Positions 16,601 to 25,600 of a stretch of 28,179 nucleotides of DNA are shown here, one piece after another. The DNA lies in assembly GCA_039812685.1 (NCBI GenBank), contig JBDIBB010000050.1, positions 1-28,179 on the forward strand, read 5' to 3'. Under the pieces are notes generated by a model, which was given only the letters and a program-made list of their open reading frames with translations, ran no database searches and was not told where the DNA came from. This stretch comes from JBDIBB01 sp039812685. Lineage in GTDB: Bacteria; Acidobacteriota; Vicinamibacteria; Vicinamibacterales; JAFNAJ01. The translations under genes were made by a program, and so were the position numbers. The stretch's first letter is position 1. Each line of letters begins with the position of its first letter.

Positions 16601-19600
16601 TCACGGCCGAGGGCAAGCCCGTGGCCGACGCCCGCGTCCGCATGCTGTACGAGTTCAACTGCGGCAGCGGCACCGCGACGGTGGGCATCAGCGAGCAGGT
16701 CACCGACGCGGACGGCCGGTTCGGCTGGGACTACGTGCCCGTCGGGCCCGACGCGGTGAAGCTGATCGCCTTCGATCCCGAGACCGACCTGCCGCGCACC
16801 GTGCGGCTGCAGGTCACGCGCGCCGCGCAGCGGTTGAACGTCGACATCGTCTTCATCGGGCGCGGCACCGTGCGCGGCCGGACGCTGGACGAGTCTGGCG
16901 CGCCGCTGGCGTTCACCGCCGTGCGCGTCACCAGCCTCACCGACAACGCGCAGTTCGGTGCGACCACCGACGCCACGGGCAGCTTCACGATTGCCCGCGT
17001 GCCAGTCGGCAACGTGCTGATCGAGGCCGTCAACACCACCGCGCGCGCGCAGACGGCCATCAGCGACCTCGTCCCGTTCGCCGGCGCCATCCTCACGCGC
17101 GACCTCACGCTGTTCGGCCAGCGCACGCCCGAGGGCGTGACCATCAGGTACGGCGCCGTCAGGGGCCACGTGCTCCGAGACGTCACGCTTGCGGCCGCGC
17201 CGGGCGTCACGGTCTACGCCTACTACCAGAACCGCAGCCAGGCCGGCGTGCGCTGTCCACCGACCGGCACGGGCGAACCTTACGAGTGCGCCGTGGCCGC
17301 GGCGGTGTCAGGCGAGGCCGGCGGGTTCGGCTTCGATCAGCTGCCGGCGGGCGAGTACCGCGTGGCCGCTATCGACCAGGGCGGGCTCAGCCAGGGCGAG
17401 ACGCGGCTGCTGCTGCCGGCCGACGCGACGCGCGAGCTCAACGTGGTGCTCGCCGGCGGCCTCGGCGTCGTGCGCGGCACGGTGGTCGATGCCGACGGCA
17501 TCGCCGTGGCCGGTGCCAGGGTGGGCGGCGGTCTCAGCCTCGTCGTCGCCAACGATCAGGGCGAGTTCACGCTGCCCGACGTGCCCATCGGCCGCCGCGA
17601 TATCGTCGCGGTGAGCGACGCGCTCGGCGCCCGTGGCAGCGCCACGATCGACGTCACCCGCCCCGGGGAGATCGTCGACGTGCGCATCGTGCTGCCGTCG
17701 CTCGGCCGCATCACGGGCGTCGTCTACGCGCCCGACGGCGTGACGAAGGTCGGCGGCGTCACCGTCTACGCGTTCCGCCAGCAGATCGGCAGACTCGAGG
17801 TGGCCGGCGAGGCCGTCACCGACAGCAACGGCGGGTTCGTCATCGATCGCCTGCCGATCGACCAGTGGACGCTGTCGGCGTTCCGATCCGACTTCAGCGA
17901 CGGGAACTTCGCCAACGTCACCCTGCGCTACAACGGCGAGTCGCTGCGCCAGGACATCCGCTTCCGCGGCGCCGGTGGACGCGTGCGCGGCAGCGTGAGC
18001 GCCGCTGACGGTGTGACGCGGCTCGCGGCCCGTGTCGGCATCTCTGGCGATCGTCTGCTGATTGCCGGCGGGCGCGTGGCCATCCGCTACGAGTTCGTCC
18101 AGAACTTCCAGATCGTCGACACCAACCCGCAGACCGGCGAGTTCGCGTTCAATGGCCTGCTGGTCGGGCCCTTCACGCTGCGCGCGCTCGGCCAGTTCAG
18201 TCCCGACCCGATCACGTTCGAGAGCCAGATCGCAACACCCGGCCAGGAGGTGCGCGTCGACCTGCGGCTGCAGCCCACGAGCGTGATCGCGGGCGTGCTC
18301 TACCTGCCCGACGGCGCGACGCCGGCGCCGGCCAACGTACAACTGAAGTTCAAGAGCAACGCCGTCAAGGTGTTCTGCACCGAGGGCGCCAGCGGCGAGT
18401 CGAGCTGCACATCGGTGCCGCAGGGCATCCAGGATGAAACGGTCGTCACCAACGACCGCGGCGAGTTCGTGTTCCCGCTGGTCAACGCCGGTCCGTTCAC
18501 ACTGACGGCCGACGAGGCCGCGACCGGCCGCACCAGCGAATTGCGCGGCACGGTCCGCGCCGGCGAGCGCCTCGACCTGACGATGCGGCTGGTAGGGCTG
18601 GGCACGATTGCGGTTGCCGTGAAGGGCAGCGACGCCGTCACGCCCATTCCCGGCGCGCGCGTCGAGGTGCGCCAGTCCTGCTTCCCGTTCAAGGCGCAGA
18701 CGTTCACCGCCGGGCCCGACGGGCTGGTGAGCTTCCCGAACTTCACCGAGGGCGAGTTCGTCGTGTCGGCCCTCGACCTGCGCAACGGCGCGCAGGGCCG
18801 CGCCTCGGGCGCGATCGCCGCCGACGGCGAGACCGCGGCGGTCAACGTGTACCTGTACGACCAGACGGGCGCGATTGAGGGCACCGTGCTGAGGGCTGAC
18901 GGCACGCCGGCGGCCAACACGCAGGTGGTGCTCAGCCAGGGCGCGCGGCTGATCGGTTTCTCGCTCACCAGCGAGGAGGGCGCGTTCGCGGAGACCGGCC
19001 TGCCGCTGGGCCCGATCGAGGCCGAGGCCTTCGAGCCGACGACCGGCGCCCGCGGCCGCTTCACCGGATCGATCGACGTCAACGGGCAGGTGCTCGCCGC
19101 CAACTTCCGGCTCGACGCCCTCGGCCTGCTGCGCGGCACGCTGGTGGAAGCCGGCACGCTCGCGCCGCTCAAGAACTGGCGGGTCCAGCTGTCGCAGACG
19201 ACGCCCAGCGGTCGCTCGCTGCCGACGCTGATCACGACGACTGGCGTAGATGGCGGCTACTCATTCCCCGGCGCCAGCGTCGGCACCTTCCAGCTCTCGG
19301 CGAACAACCCGGACGTCGTCGGCCATGCGTCGGCGACGGGCGCCATCGCCAGGGCCGGGCAATTGGTCGAGGTCACCCTGCTGGCCACGATCAGCCGGGC
19401 CGTGTTCGGCCGCGTGAGCGGCGTCGTCACGCTCGCCAACGGGCAGCCGGCGACGACGGCCGTGGTGACGCTGCGCGCGTCGGCGGGCGCAGAACGCTCG
19501 ACGTCGGTGCAGGGCGACGGCAGCTTCGCGTTCGACGACGTGCCGCTCGGGCGCTTCACCGTCGACGCCGTCGCGCAGGGCTCGGGCGGCGCGGGCCGCG

Positions 19601-22600
19601 CGGTGTCGGAAGTGCTCTTCGAGAACGAGGACGCGCAGGTGCTCATCGCCCTGGGCGGCATCGGCACGCTGAGCGGGCACGTGTTCGGCTCCGACGGCGT
19701 CACGCCGAAGGCCGGCGTCCAGGTGACGCTCTCGGGCACCCCCGCGCTCGGGTGCAGCCCGTGCACGGTGGGCAGCGGCCCCGACGGCAGCTTCACGTTC
19801 GCCAGCACGCCCGTCCGCGTCTTCACCATCACCGCCGAGGACACGCTCACCGGCCTGAAGGGCAGCGTGAGCGACGTGCTCTCGGGCGGGCAGTCGCGCG
19901 ACGACCTGCGCGTGGTGCTGCAGCCGACGGCGAGCGTCAGCGGCCGCGTGCTGACGGCTGGCGGCGCGCCGGCCTCGGCCATCGTCGCAAGCCTCGCCTC
20001 GGGCAGCCGGCGGTTGTTCATGGAGACCGACGCCGACGGATCGTTCAGCTTCGGCGCGGTCCCGCTCGGCAGCTTCACGCTCTCGCTGCAGGACCCAATC
20101 GGGCCGGGCCTGGCGCGGCGGACGGGCACGCTGGCCACGCCGGTGGACTTCGGCGACATCGTGCTCGACGAGACGCCCCCGGCCGTCGTCTCCACCACCC
20201 CCGGCTCGGGCGCGACCGGCGTGGCGCGCGGCGCCACGCTCACCGTCGTCTTCTCGGAGGTCGTCGACCTGGGCACGGTGAACGCGCAGACGCTCACGCT
20301 GTCGAGCGCGGCCGGCCCGGTCACCGGCGTGATCACGCCGGCAGCCGACGAGCGCACGTTCACCTTCGATCCGCTCTCGGACCTGACGGCCGAGACGCTC
20401 TACACGCTTCGCATCGACGGCGTGAAGGACCGGATGGGCCGGGCGATGGCGGCGCCCTTCTCCGCCTCGTTCGCCACCGAGGACGTGACGCCGCCCACGC
20501 TCATCGAGGCGACGCCACCGGCCGGTGCCTCCGGCGTCACCAGCTTCACGGTGATCCGGCTGAAGTTCTCCGAGCCGATCGACCCGTCGCGCTATGCGGG
20601 CAACCCGATCGCGCTGCTCGCCGGGGCCACGGCGCTCGAAGGCACCACCGCCTACCTGTTCGGCAACACGGTGATCGTGTTCACGCCGGCGCGGCCGCTC
20701 GCCGACGAGACGATCTACCAGGTGCAGCTCGCGCGGACCTTCGACCTGGCGGGCAACGCGCTGCCCGCGCAGAGCCTCACGTTCCAGACCACCGATCGCA
20801 CCCCGCCGGTGATCACCGCGCTCACGCCGGTCGGCGGCAGCACGGTGATCGAGGGGACGGTGAAGCAGATCGCGGCCGCGCTGGGCGCCGCCGACGTGGC
20901 CGTCGTCGACTACTACGTGAACGACGTGCCGGTCGCGGCCGTGCGGACCGTGCCGTTCTCCTTCGCGTTCACCGCGCTGCCGCAGTTCGGCACGCCGGGC
21001 GATCAGGTGAAGATCTCGGCGCTCGCCACCGACACCTCCGGCAACCGCGCCACCACCTTCGCGACGACGTTCGTCACGGTGACGCCCGACCAGGCGCCCG
21101 TGGTGACCATCACCGCGCCGGCGACCGGCGCCAGCGTGCCCAACGGCCAGCGGGTGAACGTCTCGGTACACGCCAGCGACGACGTGGGCGTGGCGGAGAT
21201 CGCCTACCGCGCGGGCACCGGCCACGCGGCCGACGCGGCCGTGCGCGCGGTGACGCCTGCCGCCACCGATCGCGTGGAGGCCTTCGGCTTCGACGTGCCG
21301 GCCAATGCGGCGCCGGGCAGCACCATCACCATCGAAGCCACTGCCCGCGACAGCAAGGGGCAGGTGGTTGCCGCCGCGCCGGTCAGCATCAGCGTGCTCG
21401 ACGCGGTCGCGCCCACCGTGAGCATCACCGGCGCCACCAGCGGCGCGCGCGTGCGCCCGGGCCAGACCGTCTCCGCTATCGTCGTGGCCGAGGACGCCGG
21501 CCGCATCCGCGAGATCGGCTTCACGGCCAGCGGCGTGGCGTCGCTGAACCAGGTGCGCGTCATCGATCCTGCGCTCGCCAGCGTGGCCACCTCCTTCACG
21601 TTCACCGTGGCCGCGTTCGCCGGCCCCGCCGATCGCGTGTTCCTCGATGCCTATGCGATCGACGTGGCGGGCAACCGGCGCGACGCGGGCCGCGTGACGC
21701 TGTCGATTGCCGACAACGTGCCGCCCGCGATCACGCTCGTCAGCGCGACCGGACGATCCGACATGACGCCGGGGCGCCATGTGGTGGTCGTGGCCGAGGC
21801 CACCGACGAATCGGGTGTCTCGCGCATCACGCTCACCGGGCGTGGCGCCTTCACCGTGAGCGACGCGAAGTCGATCTCGCCGCCGATCACCAGCGCGTCG
21901 GCGAGCTTCACGATCGACGTGCCGGCCAGCGTGACGGAGGGCGCGACGCTGCAACTCGAGGCGCGCGCCATCGATCTGTCGGGCAACGTCAGCAGCCCGG
22001 CGTCCCTCACGCTCACGGCGCGGCCCCTGAGCGACGTGACCCTGCCGCTCTCCACCGTGCTGCTCGCGGGCGAGCGGAAGACGCTCACGCTCTCGCTCGG
22101 CACCCCCGCGCCGGCCGGCGGCGTGCGCGTCGACCTCACGGCCTCCAACGGTCGCGTCATCGTCACGCCGTTCGTGCTCTTCGCGGCCGGCGAGACCGAC
22201 CGCACCTTCGACGTCGACGGCGTCACGGGCGGCACCAGCGCCATCAGCGCGAGCATCGCAGGGGTGGAGCGGGCCACGATGACGGCCACGGTCCAGGGCG
22301 GGGTGGTGCGCGGCCGCGTCGTGTCCGATACCTTCGAGCCCGTCGGCGGCGCGCAGGTGACCGTGGTCGGCGGCAACACGCTCACCACGCTCACCGGGGC
22401 CGACGGCACGTTCGTGGTACAGGGCCTCACCGGCTCGATGGCCACCGTGCGCGTGCTCGATGCCGCCACCTCGCGCATCGGCTTCGCGCAGGGCACGCTG
22501 AACACCACCGGCGGCTTCCTCGGCCTGGCCGACATCCCGCTGATCACGGCCGGCACCTTCACGGGCCACGTGCGGCGGCTGACGCCGCCGGACACGCCGG

Positions 22601-25600
22601 CCGGCGCCGGCGTCCAGGTGCAGCTCCTCAGGCGCAACGGGACCAGCGTGGGCGAACTCGTCGCCACCACGTTCACCGATGAGCAGTCGGCGTTCACCTT
22701 CGCGCTGGTCGGGCTCGGCGACTACTTCATCGAGGCGTTCGAGGCAGGCACCGGACTGCGCGGTCGCGCCGCCACGGCGATCGCGGCAAGCGGGGCCGAG
22801 GTGGACGTCACCGTCACGTCCCTCGCGCGCGGCAGCGTCGCCGGAACGGTCACCACGGCCGGTGGCGCGCCGGTGGACAACGTCGAGGTGACGCTCAGCG
22901 CGACCAGCATCTTCGGCGGGGCGCCGCAGCGCACCACGCGGACCGCGGGCGGCGGCACGTACCGCTTCGACGACGTGTTCGCGGGGCAGGTGTCGGTGAG
23001 CGCCCGCGACGCGGTGTCGAACACGTCGGGCATCGCCTCGGGCGAGATCACCGCCGACGGCCAGGTGGTGACGCTCGACGTCGCGCTGCAGGCCGTCGGA
23101 TCGATCACCGGCCTGGTGACGCGCTTCGGCGGCGCGCCGGTCGGCCCGGGCATCGACGTGTCGCTGCAGTCCACCGGCCGATCGACGACCACCGACGACC
23201 AGGGCCGCTACCGGTTCGACTTCGTGCCGCTGGGCAGCTATACGGTGTTCGCCTGGGAGACGTCCACCGCGTCGCGCGGCAGCACGGCGGCCACCATCGG
23301 GGCCAACGGCGCCGTGGTGGTCGCCAACGTCACGTTCCTCGGCAAGGGCACGGTCGTCGTCACCGTGACCAACGCCAACGGCCAGCCGGTGAGCGGCGCC
23401 AGCGTGACCATCAGCCAGGCCAACTACCTCGACGCGCGCTCGGGCTCCACCGATGCTGGCGGGCAGGTGGTGTTCAACCAGGTGAACGAGGGCACCTACA
23501 CGGCGACCGCCTCGGCCAACGGCCTCCAAGGCACGGCCTACGGCATCGTCGTGATGCCGGGGCAGCAGCGTGCGGTGACCGTGGCGCTCGAGCCGACTGG
23601 CACCATCACGGGCCTGGTGCTGCTGCCCAACGGCAGCACGCCGGCGCCGTCGGGTACCGTGACGCTGCAGGGCTACTACTCCAACCGGTCAGTGACGCTG
23701 ACGGCCGCCGACAACGGCGCGTTCTCGTTCACCGGCGTACAGATGGGCACCTGGAACCTGCTGGTGAGCGACGCCAGCGGACGCCGGCGAGCCGTGGCGC
23801 GCAACGTCACGCTGACGGCCAACGGCCAGCAGGAGTCGCGCACGCTCACCTACGTGGGCCTCGGTACGGTCACGGGCACGGTCAGCAACCCGCCGCCGGG
23901 CGGCGGCGCGGCGGGCATTCCGGTCACGGTCCAGAGCCTCACGCCGGAGTTCGGGGGCAGCTACGGCGCCACCACGAATGCCGCGGGCAGCTACAGCGTG
24001 GCCAACGTCCCGGCAGGCGACGTCATCGTCACCGCCAGCAACAGCGTCCAGCAACTGCTCGGTGAAGCCACGGGCCGCATCGCCGCCGACGGGCAGTCGA
24101 TCACGGTGGACGTGGTGCTGCAGAGCAGCGCCGTCAGCCTGCCGCTGGCGACGCCGCTGCAGGGCGCCTACGGCCAGACGTGGACGATGCAGCGCAATGG
24201 CTCGGTGACCGGCGGCAACGCCAGCGTGTTCAATGCCGGGGCGATGCTGCTCGACATCGTGCGCGACGGCACGCCGACGCGTTTCACCGGATCGCAGGTG
24301 GGCGTGTACGAGGATGGCCGGCGCGAGATCGCCGTCACGCAGAACGGCATCGCCGGCATCAACGTCACCCGCAAGCTCTACGTGTCGGACAGGGGCTACT
24401 TCGGCCGGTGGGTGGAGCTGCTGGCGAACCCATCGCCCGACCCGATCACGGTGGACGTCCGCGTGAGCGCGCAGTTGTCGAACTACTACGGCTCCTCCTT
24501 CGGCCCGTTGCGCGTCGTGGCCAGCTCGAGCGGAGACACCACGATCGACGCCGGCGACGTGTGGGCGGTGATCGACGACAACAACCCCGCCGATCCCTAC
24601 CTCGTCGGCAACTTCCCGCCGATTGCCTTCGTGATGGGCGGGCCGGGCGCGGCCGTGGGCGTGGGCAGCGCCAGCCTCACCACCAGCAACAACGTGGTGG
24701 CCTACGAGTGGCGCCAGGTGACGGTGCCCGCGGGCGGCCGCGTGGCGCTGATGCACTTCGTGGCCCCGCAGACGTCGGCGGCGGCCGGCGCCGCGTCTGG
24801 CGAACGGTTGTCGGGCCTGGCGCCCGAGGCGCTCGGCGCGCTCAGCGCGCTCGAGGCCCAGCAGACCGCGAACTTCGTCGTACCGTCCGATCTCTCGAGC
24901 CCGATCGATCCGCTGCCGCCCTTCGGTGGATCGATCGTGGGCATGGTCTACGAGGGTGACGGCACGACCCGCACGCCCGGGAGCACCTCCGTGCGGTTCA
25001 GGAGCGACGTGGCGGTGTTCTCGCGCGAGTGGAGCGTGTCCTCCAACTACAGCACCGGCGGGTTCTCGATTGCGGAGCTCACCAACCGGCCCATTCCGCT
25101 CGCGTCCGGCAGCCTGCGTGCCGTGCACCCCGAGAGCGGCGTGATGAGCGACTGGATACCGGTGGCGCTGTCGCCGGAAACGCCGTCGGCCACGCAGAAC
25201 GTCGTCTTCACCGGGACGGCGATCGTCGAGGTGCGCACGGAGCGGCCGGACGGCTCGCCCGTGCCGGGTGGGCAGATCACGTCCGGCAACCTGCAGCTCA
25301 GCACCACGCTGCCGGACAGATCCACGTTCTCGAAGCTGAAGGGTCTCGGCCCGCAGGGCGTCACCGAGTTCTTCGGTGTCCCGATGCCCGGCGCCTCGAA
25401 TGGCTACGACTTCCAGAGCATCGGCCAGCACCTGCAGGGCGCCGCCTTCGTGGCTTACGGCTCCCTGGCCGGTCCTGTCGCCAACACGCGCAACGTCAAG
25501 ACGCTGCTCTACGACGGCGCGACGATCCGCGGACGAGTCCTGCTCCCCTCAGGCGCGCCGTACGCCGGCGCAGCCGTGCGCCTCACCAACAGCTCGAACC

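Noticed and set aside
19752..22682. Forward open frame of 976 codons inside giant gene 2
   Set aside because: It is an out-of-frame shadow, His/Arg/Gly-rich. The frame starting at 13690 is open and has repeats and Ig motifs here.
19261..23529. Antisense open frame of 1,422 codons opposite giant gene 2
   Set aside because: Same reason: composition of a shadow frame, no signal peptide or motif, and the sense strand carries regular repeat modules over the whole stretch.
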